Shown here: piece by piece, positions 1 through 10,131 of the stretch
How the letters are laid out: every line of letters starts with the position of its first letter
Position numbering within the stretch: position 1 is the first letter of the stretch
NCBI RefSeq assembly: GCF_001653235.2
Contig: NC_035794.1
Span: 3,472,001-3,536,000 of the forward strand
Direction: 5' to 3'
Length of the DNA: 64,000 bases
From: Pochonia chlamydosporia 170
Lineage: Eukaryota; Ascomycota; Sordariomycetes; Hypocreales; Clavicipitaceae
The notes under the pieces: model-generated
Database searches by the model: none
The model's input: the letters and a program-made list of their open reading frames with translations, nothing else
Told to the model about the DNA's origin: nothing
Program-made: the position numbers and the translations under genes

Positions 1-456
1 AAATGCTACACCACCTGCGGAGTATATCTGGGCCAAACGGCTGCGCGACCAACCTAACCGCCTTGAAATTTCACCTGCTTTGCTGGTAATAAACAGATCT
101 ATACGATAATGTTGGCAGCATAATTCGGTATATAGACCGTCTTCAAAATTTTGCAAAGCAGTATCCTGGCGGCCAGGAATGGTAATGGCCGTAGCCTGGT
201 CGTGCGTAGTATATACTTTAATCTCATGCTTAAGAGAGTTGTAGTCGAGGTTGTCTGAGCTAGGGGCGCACAGGAGCAAGAGCGTTAGTGTGAAATGCAC
301 CTCGTACGTAAGTGTCGAAGTGTTCGGCAGATGATGCGTGGGAAAAGCTCCGGGAGCCGTGCTAGCTGCATCTGCCATGCAGCACGAAGATTCGTGCAAC
401 TTACGGACGCTCCATTCCGGAACAGATTCGTGTTCCAACCGCTGCCCGTATTTCAT
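1..456 (-). CDS. SPX-domain protein, N-terminal part (runs off the left edge)
   Basis: Read on the minus strand, ATG is at 456. Exon 1 is 456-405 and exon 2 is 254 to beyond 1, with a 150-nt intron (GTAAGT donor at 404, TCAG acceptor at 255). Joining them gives an SPX-like start: MKYGQRLEHESVPEWSV, then HNLDYNSLKHEIKVYTT and an LCCQHYRIDLFITSKAGEI segment. SPX domains bind inositol pyrophosphates and serve in phosphate sensing. This type (MKYG..., WS.HN.DYNSLKHEIK) is the fungal stand-alone SPX group rather than the VTC or Pho81 group. The sequence after SRRL does not follow the usual SPX continuation that I recognise, so the third helix may be altered or another intron may start there. The rest lies outside the window. 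The SPX assignment is firm for about 80 residues; whether the gene is intact is unknown. Confidence 0.72.
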   Translation of the reverse strand, partial: MKYGQRLEHESVPEWSVRKLHESSCCMADAASTAPGAFPTHHLPNTSTLTYEVHFTLTLLLLCAPSSDNLDYNSLKHEIKVYTTHDQATAITIPGRQDTALQNFEDGLYTELCCQHYRIDLFITSKAGEISRRLGWSRSRLAQIYSAGGVAF

Positions 457-2311
457 ACTTTGGTAGCTGAAGGTTCAAGGACATATATGAAACAGAGAGT
501 GGAGATATTGCGTCCAACGTGCTGCCGAAGGTTTGCGCTGGTACGACCTTGCTGGTGCCAGGACTATGGAATGGGCGTTGTAGCAGTACAATAGAGGGGC
601 GTCCTGATCTGCTCGGTTGATTTACTGGCCGAAGAAGTGCCTACTTAGAAACGAAGGCAGGGTAATTACTAGGGAAAGAAAACAATATACACGGGGCTGT
701 GGATAAGCGAGCGTAATATAGGTATGTTTGATTGTGATCGGGCTTGTATGGCGGGCAATCGGCAGGACGGTGGATTCAGCCGCCGACACGCCAACAATGG
801 GTATAGGTAGTTCGGTAGAGAATGGAAGGCACAGTCAAATGGTCCTGGTTTAGGGCTAAGAGTTAAAAAGTATAGATGCAAGTAGGTGCAAGCCAGTCAA
901 TCCCAGTCAATCTCCAGGGGGGTCAAAGACTTATCAATAGATAGGAATATAGGGATGGAATGAAGAGAACCAGAAGAGGAAGGTGGCTAGGAAGCCAGCG
1001 GAGGCAGTCCCGATGGGAAAACGACAAGAACAACCTTGGAGTCGATTATCGAAGCCGAAGAAGGTATCAGACTCAAGAGCTCTAGCTTGGATCGGGAACG
1101 TTGGTTATATCCCTGCATGTAGGGGACTTTGTCCGTCGTCGAGCTCTTGGAGCCCCAAGCGAAGGCTCACAAAGGTCTCCAGTGTCTGATTTGCGGTCTG
1201 TTGTTCTGCCTTCGCCGGCGCTCACTGCAGCCTCCACTGACTATGGAGTAGTTCATGCCGTAAACCATTCACTATAAGCCCTGATTGGTGATTCAGTGGT
1301 GGTGATAACGAAAAACATATACTTTTTGTCACTTTTCTCGACCTAACGCCGAGTGAACGGAATAAGGGGAGTGGAATAAGGCCTCCCAAAATCTGGTCCT
1401 TTAGTATTGCAAGGCTTCTAGAATACGCCCAGAAGTAACCAAGATGGGAGCTTAGCCGAGGCCGAATGAACTGTATTGTGACCGTCACACGTATTATCTG
1501 ACGAGCTGCATTGCGCTGGATGGGATGCAGAGGGGTTCGGAGCACAGTTTCGTCTGGTCTAGACCGCCAACAGTCGGTCCACATCTTGAGACCAGGGTCG
1601 CAACGGGATCCCATCCCGTTCTGACCATGTTGGTCTAAAATTCAGCCACCCGCCGCCACCCGCCGCTCTAACTCGGATCCATGCATAGCTGATGGTTATT
1701 TTCCATCACGACCAGTCCCACCTTGGTCTCAAGATATCGTCAGACCAGACCCAGTCATGGCGGTCTATAGCAGACCATTCCGATCACTGCGACGGAGAAG
1801 AGTTGGATTTGCTCAGATTGGCAGTCTGTCGACTTCGGCTACTTTTTCCGGCATCCGTGCATGTGCTGTCGTCCTGCGAGAGGAAGGAGAAGTACGGGCT
1901 GGAGAAGCACTGGGGGCCATGGCGAGTGTAATTAAGATCGAGAGAGTGAGCTTCATTTTGTTATACTATAGGTCTTCATATTAATGAGAGAGAGATCGTG
2001 GTACCAAATAAAATTAGAAATGGGATAATTGTGATGGCTAGTGATGTTGACGTAGAATATGTATTCGAAGCACAGAAACGACGCCGTTGCCCGGGCGGCA
2101 AGTAGTGGGTTCTTACGAGTATATTCAGACGAGACAACTAATAAATGGCAACTTCTATTCTGGCTCTTCTTATAGTAACAGAAACAGCATTACCAAAAGG
2201 AGTATTCTGTAAAATGTACTCAATTGCAGTGTAAGGAGCTCGCATTATATTGTATAGCAATCGGGTTTTACTCAAGCGACCCATAGCTGCCTCTATAAAA
2301 CGCTCACGTAT
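457..2311. other. Long stretch without a supportable gene
   Basis: Short open frames on both strands (up to 130 codons at 1222-1614 minus) show no domain, no signal peptide and no join to neighbouring frames. The first few hundred bases are the likely promoter of the SPX gene. From about 1930 the DNA becomes AT-rich with little coding potential. An imperfect inverted repeat at 1556-1786 is listed separately. Confidence 0.6.
1556..1786. repeat. Imperfect inverted repeat with a small central palindrome
   Basis: The left arm (about 1556-1595) contains GGTCTAGACCGCC and ATCTTGAGACCAGGG. The right arm (about 1718-1786), read as reverse complement, contains GGTCTGCTATAGACCGCC and ATCTTGAGACCAAGG in the same order. 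At the centre, ACGGGATCCCATCCCGT forms a tight palindrome near 1599-1616. The arms match in blocks with small indels. This could be a decayed MITE or foldback element; no transposase or clear target-site duplication is visible. Confidence 0.45.
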
Positions 2312-2890
2312 ATAATGGAGACAGAATAGCGCATAGAACTATAAAAACGGAATATCCCGCAGGATGAAGTGCCTGGCCGTAGCGGGTAAGGGGGAATGGT
2401 TCCCATCGAGTCCGGCCTCTCCTGATCAGGTTAATATGTCCGTAAATGTTAGTTGCATCGGTTAAGACTTGCAGCTAGAGCCGTAACAAGCCATGTCCAG
2501 CGGGCACCTTCCGTCTAAACGCTCCAATAGAGACGTTAAGGCCATAAATACACATGCCTATTGTTATCGCTCTTACTATTCCTAAACGATATTGTGCATC
2601 ACAACAGAGCCTTGGCCTTAATAACATTGCAGGGGTGTGGTAACGTGAAATCTCTTGATTAGTGACACTCCTTTTCTTATTTATTACTAGGATACTAATC
2701 CCATAACACCAATAGAATTACGTGTCCAGGCCGCCAAAAATCACGGCCATCAAACAGTCAGCCATTGTGACCACATGTCAAGCATCTTCTGAGGCTCGAT
2801 ATCAGCCAACTATTGGGAACATTATAGATCCGTTGCACTTGCCGTTGACATGTCGGGCTCGCGATAAGTCATCTACAAGTTGGCTTTGTC
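2312..2890 (+). repeat. Diverged upstream repeat, copy A (5' of the Trk gene)
   Basis: Two blocks, about 2312-2543 and 2791-2890, match the region 5384-5725 upstream of the Na+/H+ antiporter in order and orientation. Shared stretches include AAGACTTGCA, CATCGGTTAAGACT versus CATCGGTAAAGACT, CGCTCCAATAGA, GATATCAGC.AACTAT and GGCTTTGT. Copy A carries about 245 bp (2546-2790) between the blocks that copy B lacks. No protein is recognisable in either copy, so a shared 5' or promoter region, or an old repeat element, is more likely than a coding exon. Confidence 0.7.
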
Positions 2891-3170
2891 TCCTGTCACA
2901 CTATACGACTTGTTCGCATAACCGGACAACAATCGGGCAGAAGATCTCCTATGAATTAGGTAATGAGAGACTCTTTCTGTTTTCTATCTAAGAGCAAAAT
3001 TATGCGAGATTAAATACGTATTAGAGTACTAATGCCTACGAAGCAGTATTATAATTTGCTATTGCCACTTTGCCACAGTCGCATGTTTGCTGAGGCAGCA
3101 TTATCTGACAATAGCATATTGTGCTTACTTTGAATGAGCGACCTGATCTTGACATCCCCACAGCCACAAC

Positions 3171-5118
3171 ATGCAGCGAAGGCAAGGGCCGGGTGGCGCT
3201 CAGCCGGTCCGGTCTCGCCGGGGCGTGGTCAGACTTGGCATATCCCATATCGACTTCATATCAATCCACTATGTCTACTTCATCATTGTACCTTTACTCT
3301 GTTCCATCATTTTCTGGGCGTCATCGGACCCGGAGTTCAGCATCAGCTATACGGACAGTTTATTTTTGGTTGTGTCAGCTATTACCGAGGCCGGGCTCAA
3401 TACCGTCGACCTCAGCAGGTTGACGACGTGGCAGCAAATCTTGCTGTGCCTTTTGATTCTATTCGGCAGCGCTATATGGGTGTCAATATGGCTCATTGTG
3501 GCTAGAAGACGTTCGATTCGACGACTGTTGGAAACAGATTGCCTTAATCGGCTTGGGAATATCCGGCGGGAGGAAGGGCAACGTGTGGAAGACTCCAGCC
3601 AGCACGCTGCCGAGAGGAGCGTCAATGTGTTTGAGATCTGCAACAGCGACGGACTATGGCTGAGGCAGGAGTCAGTAAGCAGGAATGCGACATGCGACGT
3701 TGCAACTGGAATAACTCAACCCACAATTACACCAGGGACGACAGCCTCCAAGGAAGCCAGTGAATGCATCGGACCTGATTGTAGTCCACTTGATTTTTTG
3801 ACCAACAAGAGCGTTGACGGGAGGGGCCACTTCATCAATCTCACTAGCGAAGAGAGGCTACATGTTCTTGGCATCGAGCATGACGCTTTGACATTGCTGT
3901 CTCTTGTCGTGCCGCTGTATTTCATCCTATGGCAACTTCTTGGCTGTCTCGGGCTCGGCGCCTGGATTGCCAATAACCTCCCCGGTCCAGCTGTGGCAAA
4001 TGGCATTAACCCTTGGTGGCTGGGCATATTTAACGGAGTCTCTGCATTCAACAACTCGGGCATGTCGCTCCTCGATGCGAATGTAGTTCCTTATCAAGGA
4101 GCCTACTATGTGCTCATTACCATGAGCCTGCTGATTCTTGTAGGAAACACAGCATACCCTATCATCCTTCGGCTCATATTCTGGGTCTCCTTACACGGTT
4201 TAAGATTATTGTCAGCTAAACCTCGTGTTACCAAGTGGAAATTAACCGTTGAGTATATTCTAAGGTATCCCAGACGAGTGTCCACGAATTTATTTCCAGC
4301 ATGTCACACGTGGTGGCTGGTGTTTATGGTTCTATTACTCAATGGAATAGACTGGGCCGCGTTTGAACTTTTAAATATCGGGAATCCTGTGATTACAGCG
4401 ATACCTGTGGGGCCCCGTCTCTTAGACGGCCTCTTCCAAGCGTTTGGTGAGTGACCCTCCTACACCCAAGTTGTTGGCTTTTTGTTACTGACGTTTCTAT
4501 TCTTTAGCCGTTCGATCCGGAGGCTTCTATGTAGTCCCAATCGCCAAATTACACATTGGCCTTCTCGTATTATATGTTATCATGATGTATATTTCAGCAT
4601 TCCCGGTCATCATCACCATGCGCCACTCAAATATCTACGCAGAGCGCTCCATAGGCACCTACACCACGAACGCCCAAGAATCGGATATCAATGGTTCATC
4701 AACTCAAGACGGTACAGCGACGGAATCTGGAAGCCTGTTCATCTCACAGCAAATCAAAGGCCAACTGGCACGTGACATCTGGTTACTCGCTCTCGCCATC
4801 TTCATCATTTCCGTGATTGAAGCGTCACATTTTAGAGAGGATCCAGTTTCATATAGCGTCTTTAACATTATATTCGAGGTTGTTTCGGCGTATGGATGTG
4901 TTGGCATATCTGTTGGTCTGCCGTCAGTGAATTACAGCTTTTGTGGCGGCTGGCATAGTGGCAGCAAGTTGGTGCTCTGCCTTGTTATGTTGGGGGGTCG
5001 GCATAGAGGTTTACCGGCTGCTATGGATCATGCGGTACGCCTGGCTGGGAAACACTTGCATTGGGAAGAGCAAGAGGATGGTATGGTTGGACGAATAGTT
5101 TCACCGAATTGGTGTTAA
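3171..5118 (+). CDS. Trk-type potassium transporter
   Basis: Two exons, 3171-4446 and 4508-5118, with a 61-nt GTGAGT...TTTAG intron; 628 residues. The join restores the motif FQAFAVRSGGFYVVP. Fungal Trk proteins carry high-affinity K+ uptake across the plasma membrane and have four membrane-pore-membrane repeats. All four pore loops are visible: ITEAGLNTVDL, FNNSGMSLLDANV, AVRSGGFYVV and SAYGCVGISVGLPSVN, each with its selectivity glycine. The hydrophilic loop after the first repeat (about residues 115-230) is the variable cytoplasmic loop, and is shorter than in yeast Trk1. The end GGRHRGLPAAMDHAVRL matches the family C-terminus. ATG 3171 is the only in-frame ATG before the first membrane span; a small upstream exon cannot be excluded. 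It lies just upstream of an Na+/H+ antiporter on the same strand. Confidence 0.93.
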
Positions 5119-5383
5119 GAGGCAGCCAGCTGCGATATATTCTTGTCTTGTTCCACTTCTCTAGAGTCTAGACAGCCAAGGACGAAAGAGCGCGACCAGG
5201 TCTTAGAGAGCAAGACGTCAACAAGGGCGGCCACCCTTTAATTTTGCGGAGGCCGGGAAGGGAGGCGAGAGCGCAAGCCGTGCCACCATCGGACTCAGTC
5301 CGTTACATCATCCACTAAGTCAACTAGAGGAGCAAGTATTATACACTTACTTCCGGATACAAACACTTGCATACCAATACTTA

Positions 5384-5725
5384 TAATGAAGTTAAGATGG
5401 CACATGGAAAAAAAAAACACGGAACATGCCGTAGCATAAGGCACGGCACCTAGCTGCAGTAGGTAAGGAGAATGGTTGCCATCCGAGTCTGGCCCTATCC
5501 CCATTAGGCTAAAATATCCGAAAATATTGGTTACATCGGTAAAGACTTGCAATCTAGAGGAGCCAACAACAGCCGAGTTAAGTAGGCACCTTTCGTTTAA
5601 GCGCTCCAATAGACGAATTAGGGCCGAGATATCAGCAAACTATCGGTAGCATCGTACGTCAATTATCTTGCCATTGACACGCCATGCTCAAGATAACATA
5701 TCCGTGAGTCGGCTTTGTTCAGTTC
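5384..5725 (+). repeat. Diverged upstream repeat, copy B (5' of the antiporter gene)
   Basis: Homologous to copy A at 2312-2890 without the 245-bp middle insert; the blocks are continuous around 5624. It ends at GGCTTTGTTCAGTTCAG, just before the antiporter start at 5752. The placement directly upstream of a second cation-transport gene suggests common control or a shared duplication history. The matching was done by eye and identity was not computed. Confidence 0.7.
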
Positions 5726-5751
5726 AGTTCAGTTCTTTATCTACCACATTC

Positions 5752-7750
5752 ATGGCCTCACCTGCTTCCAGCATGTTGTCTGCCCTCCTGTTCATTGCCA
5801 CTGACCTTGTCGCCACTGCTCTGCTCTCTAGTTTGCTAACGCCAGCTTTTGCCGGGATGGCGAATTGCATTGATGGAGGTAGCAGAGGTATATGGGATAT
5901 ACCCTTGTCACTTACTGACTTTAATGTCATTGTTGCCTTGTTGGGCGGCTTTATTTCGTTATTTGGTTTGGTGTCGTATCTCTTAAAGGAGAACTACTAC
6001 CTATCTGAGGCTCGTGAGTCCTTTCTTACTCATACCTTTCTTTCATTTCTCCAATTGAGCAAGCAAAATCTAGCCCCCTAAAGCTCGTTTCTTTTTGTGA
6101 GTTGGGGCCACGGTATGGATGCATGACTGCTGTGCGGGAACATGCGGGCTTAGTCGGAGCAAGAGGCGGGGAACCTTGTATCACCTTTTGTTTTGCGGAC
6201 CGAATAATTGTACCATGTGCTTTGAAAAAACTGACTCCGTGGTGCAGTTATATCGCTCTTGGTGGGTGTGGCCTGTGGTCCATACGGTGCTGACTGGATC
6301 CGACCATGGTCTTATGCCGCCTGCCACCGAGATGAGCTCACCGACGCCAAATGCGAAGATCGGCTGAATGCCATCACGTTCAACTTTTCCAGATTAGTTC
6401 TTGGTGTGCAGCTGGTTCTGGCCGGCGTCCAGTTACCCAGTAAATACCTCTGGAAAGAGTTAAAGCCCGTGTTGTTACTTGTTGGCCCTGGCATGGCGTG
6501 CATGTGGATGGCTACAAGTCTCCTCGTTTGGGGCCTCGTCGGCACACCTAGCTTCTTGCATGCCCTTGCTGTCGGGGCATGCGTTACTCCTACAGACCCC
6601 GTCCTGTCCGCTGTTATCGTCAAGGGAAAATATGCAGACCACAACATCCCAAAGGATCTACAGGATCTCATTGTCGCTGAATCCGGAATTAACGATGGCT
6701 TAGGATACCCCTTCTTGTTCTTTGCTCTATACTTAATTAAATACATTGGAGCGGGTGCAACTGAAGGCGGTATCGCCGATGCCATAGGCCTCTGGTTTGC
6801 CTTCACATGGGGATACACCATCATACTCAGCGTTATCTACGGCGCGGCGGTAGGGTGGGTAGCCAAAGAACTACTTCACTTTGCCGAAAACCGCAACTAC
6901 GTCGACCGCGAGAGCTTTCTCGTCTTTGCTGTCGCCTTGGCTCTATTTGTTCTAGGTACCTGTGGCATAATTGGCACAGACGATGTGTTGGCATGCTTTA
7001 TTGCCGGAAATACATTCACGTGGGACGATTGGTTCCGTCTCCAAACAAAGGATGACTCCCTACAACCAACAATTGACATGCTCCTCAACGTGACCGTTTT
7101 TCTATGGTATGGCGCTTGCCTCCCCTGGAACGAATTCGCGCACAACTCTATTATTCCGCTAAGCCGTATGATCCCTTTGGGTGTGTTAGTGCTGCTCTTA
7201 CGCCGTCTACCGTGGGTGTTTGGTGTGCACAGGTGGATTCATCAGATTCGGCAGATTCGGCAGGCCGTTTTTGTGGGCTTCTTCGGGCCAATTGGTGTGT
7301 CAGCCATCTTCTACCTCCTCATCAGTATCGACTTCATTGAGGAGCATTTGAGCAATAAAAATGGCACTCCTAGAGCAGATGTCAAGGATCTTGCCGAGAC
7401 AATCAAGATTATTGTTTGGTTCCTTGCTTTGTGCAGTATTGTAAGTTGTATTACATTGGCTTTCGGCAGCCTTTCTCATAATATACGCTGGCTGCGCTGC
7501 CGCTGCTTCCTTCATAAGAGGTCACTAACACCTTGTGCAGGTCGTTCACGGCCTGAGTATCCCCCTCGGCAGGTTAGGGTATATAGCGCCATGGATCCAC
7601 CGAGTTCTCAGCGAAAGTCTCAGCGAGGGCGTGAGCACCGGGAGGCACCCTGCCCCGGCCCGTAGACGCTTCTATATCATCGACAGGTTCATGAACCGCC
7701 CGGACGATGTTGAAGCGGATGTAGCTGCGCGGGTGCGCCATGGCACGTGA
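5752..7750 (+). CDS. Na+/H+ antiporter, fungal Nha/Sod2 type
   Basis: Three exons: 5752-6013, 6248-7440 and 7541-7750; 554 residues. The first join gives EALISLLVGVACGPYGADW, the second ALCSIVVHGLSIPLGRLGY; both restore the CPA1 pattern. Plasma-membrane antiporters of this family export Na+/Li+ (and often K+) for protons. The transport-site region is intact: GACVTPTDPVLSAVIVKG and AESGINDGLGYPFLF carry the family acidic residues, followed by VFLWYGACLPW. ATG 5752 is preferred, though 5668 is in frame. The leader MASPASSMLSALLFIATDLV is an unusual extra hydrophobic N-terminus compared with Nha1. The cytoplasmic tail after the last span is only about 70 residues, much shorter than in yeast Nha1. 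With the Trk gene upstream it forms a K+/Na+ homeostasis pair. Confidence 0.92.
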
Positions 7751-8290
7751 CCGATTGTACGGACGGGACAGGGAGTACTGCCTTCCAAGCTTAGGCAGCT
7801 GGGCCGGGAGCCCGGAGGAACACCGGCGGGGGTTCCGGTCAATGTAGGGGCTGAGAGCTTGTGTACTCGAACGGATGGCGAGGGCTGAAGCCGGAGGCGA
7901 AGACTCCGAGTTTCCGTCGCAGAATATACTATCATCCAACTCCAGTCTGTGTTCATCCTAAAGATAAACTATTGGTCTCGGTATACAATTTGGGGAGCAA
8001 CCTGGAGGACTAAGTGCCTGTCGGTTATATCGCCGAGTTCGCGGCATGCGCTTGAATATACCCACATGTCTGCATGCTTCCTGGATGCCGAAACGTATTG
8101 TATGCTGGATGTGCCATCAGCCTTAGAAGTCAAGCCGCCAGTTCGTAAAAGCCGCTTACCGTAGTCTTAGGACCAACCCTTTCAAAGCACGGCTTACATG
8201 ATAGGACCTGTGTTGAAAGAAAATACCATACGATAACCTGTTTATTTATTTATTTAAAATACTTCGAACCACCGTTAAGTTGCCAAGGCA
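7751..8290. other. 3' flank without a supportable gene
   Basis: Small frames only, none with recognisable protein features. A short TTTATTTATTTATTT run at about 8239-8255 precedes the transposon relics. Confidence 0.6.
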
Positions 8291-8426
8291 AGGGGCTTAA
8301 CTGCTGAATATCCAGCCCGAAGGGTTATACTTTGTATCTACAATTGAGTTTCCAGATCCAACCCCTCCAACCTGGCTTCCACCCATGACGGTAACTACAG
8401 CACTTTTATAGTTAGCCGTAAACACA

Positions 8427-8984
8427 TCACGTAAGGAAGATACAGGTATATGCATCTTCCGTGGGCGTGTGGTTATAGAGGCTCTGACGATCGAAAGGTG
8501 CCTCAAGGAGTAAGCCCTGCAGCGACGTGACACGTGAGACCGCAAGATAGCTAATACCGGCCTGGAAGTTGCGTGTAGCGAGGTCAGTAACTATTTGATC
8601 CTTCGTTAGGCTCTGGCATTTGTGAACAGTGATAGCAAACGCCACAATTAGGGGAAACTGCGTGCGAGCGCAAGTCTCGTTGCCAACTAGGAAATCACGC
8701 GTGACTGGGAGGATGGGTAAGATTTTCCTGCCCTCGGTAGTTGTTAGATACGGCGGTCCATTGTAGTTATCGAAATCCACCATAATAACCGCTGGGGATT
8801 CTTCTCGTGGGTCGGCGCCTGCGTTCCATGTGATATCGTACACCACATTGCAATCGCGATCGCGATTTACACGACTCAACAACATCGACCCTTCAACTTT
8901 GATTGCGAATGACTTCATCAAAAATGCCGCTACAAAGCTCTCGTGTTGAGTACAGCCCTCATAAGCGTACAAGAATTTATACAA
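8427..8984 (-). pseudogene. PIF1-like / Helitron helicase C-terminal fragment
   Basis: A minus-strand frame of about 185 codons matches the C-terminal half of PIF1-family helicases of fungal Helitrons. The visible marks are NVVYDITWNAGADPREESPA, IMVDFDNYNGPP, TRTQFPL-like ARTQFPLIVAFAITVHKCQS (helicase motif V region, with K-C-Q in place of the usual K-S-Q) and the motif VI-like ISYLAVSRVTSLQGLLLEAPF. Walker A and B motifs and the Rep/HUH part are missing, so it cannot be active. Upstream sequence at 8985 and beyond belongs to another element on the opposite strand, so the helicase was cut by insertion or rearrangement. A PIF1 helicase gene fragment outside a Helitron is the alternative. Confidence 0.8.
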
Positions 8985-8989
8985 AGTAT

Positions 8990-9410
8990 CCTTTAGACTT
9001 ATCTAACCGTTTTCTCGCGTTTGAGGAGGGAATTCCTAAAGGCTCGGTATCTGGCATGGTCAAACGCTACCGCGAGCAACAAAGTGCCCGCAGCCAACCT
9101 CGACCTGGTGCAACCCTCACAACCCAATGATAGGCTCAAAAGGGTTATTTTCCGTATTATTGAGCAAGATCCTTTTATCTCATTAACGAAGCTAGCTGCA
9201 GAGGCAGGAATTACAGTTACAACAAAGATTCTTGCAAACTGGCTTCGAAAAGAAGGTATTAAGCATAATCGAACTCTTTAGCGGCCGCTTTTGACACCTA
9301 AAGTAGCTAAAAAACGCCCTATGTTTGCCCGCTTACATGTACAAAGGCCTCCTAGTTATTGGAAGAGTTGGATCTTCGGCGATGAGACCACAATCGCGCG
9401 TAGTTAGCTA
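8990..9410 (+). mobile_element. Decayed Tc1/mariner-type transposase relic
   Basis: Plus-strand frames carry pieces of a Tc1-like transposase. A helix-turn-helix start (EEGIPKGSVSGMVKRYREQQ) is followed in another frame by VIFRIIEQDPFISLTKLAAE and TKILANWLRKEGIKHNRTL, and then, after a stop, by RPLLTPKVAKKRPMFARLHV, RPPSYWKSWIFGDETTIARS. The last piece holds the first catalytic Asp context (F.DET). Frameshifts and stops break the frame and the rest of the DDE domain has become AT-rich noise. Divergence by repeat-induced point mutation is plausible, given the TA-rich tail. Confidence 0.75.
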
Positions 9411-10131
9411 TGTAGCTATGGGATTTAGCCTAGTCTATAATTACTACTAGGCTATTTAGTCTTTATTATAAAGAGTTTGTAGCGTTAAGGGATAAAGTAT
9501 TATTGCGTAGTAACTAATAATAGATAGAAGAGAATGCTAGGAAACTTATAAAGCAAGCAAGAAAGGGGCTACTAATTTTATATAGTACTGCTGCCCTTTC
9601 CCCCCTCTCTCTTTCTCCTAATTATTATTAGAGCAGCTATAATAGTTTAGCAATTAGTACTATTATTAAAAACCCAAATTGTGAATATTGCTTTATAGGA
9701 TAGCTAGCATTGCGCGACTATTACGCGACCTTAACAGAGGCAGCTCACCCAGGCATCTATGCATGGCTCACCCGGTCTTGACCGTCTGGCCTGAGCCAAA
9801 TCCGCATTTTCCTCGGAGTCTTGTGGTACCTATAGGTAATTAACGGTCATAATCTCTAACCTTCTCTCTCTCTCTCTCTCTCTCTTACTCTTACTCTTAC
9901 TCTTACTCTCTCTCTTAACCCTACTTTTCCCTCTCTCTATTTATTCTAGTAGCTAGCACCCTGTGGGATAACTACTAGCTGCCTAATGATTTCTTTCCAT
10001 TTAATATATCATCACCCTAGAAGACATTTAGATCATTTACAGCTAGCCTAGGCATTTTTTAATAATGCAGTACAAAAAAGTACAATATAGATACAGCACA
10101 ATCCCAAGAAATACAATAAATGTAATACTAT
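9411..10131. other. AT-rich decayed DNA between transposon relic and HET gene
   Basis: Dense in TAG, CTA and TTA triplets on both strands with no frame of useful length, as expected of DNA eroded by C-to-T mutation. It contains the CT-rich microsatellite described separately and forms the 3' flank of the minus-strand HET gene. Confidence 0.6.
9863..9915. repeat. CT / TTACTC microsatellite
   Basis: A (CT)n run passes into four TTACTC units and back to a short CT run. It is a compound simple repeat within the AT-rich tract; no other function is apparent. Confidence 0.9.

Noticed and set aside
1222..1614. 130-codon minus-strand frame
   Set aside because: No domain, signal peptide or splice continuity; the composition looks random.
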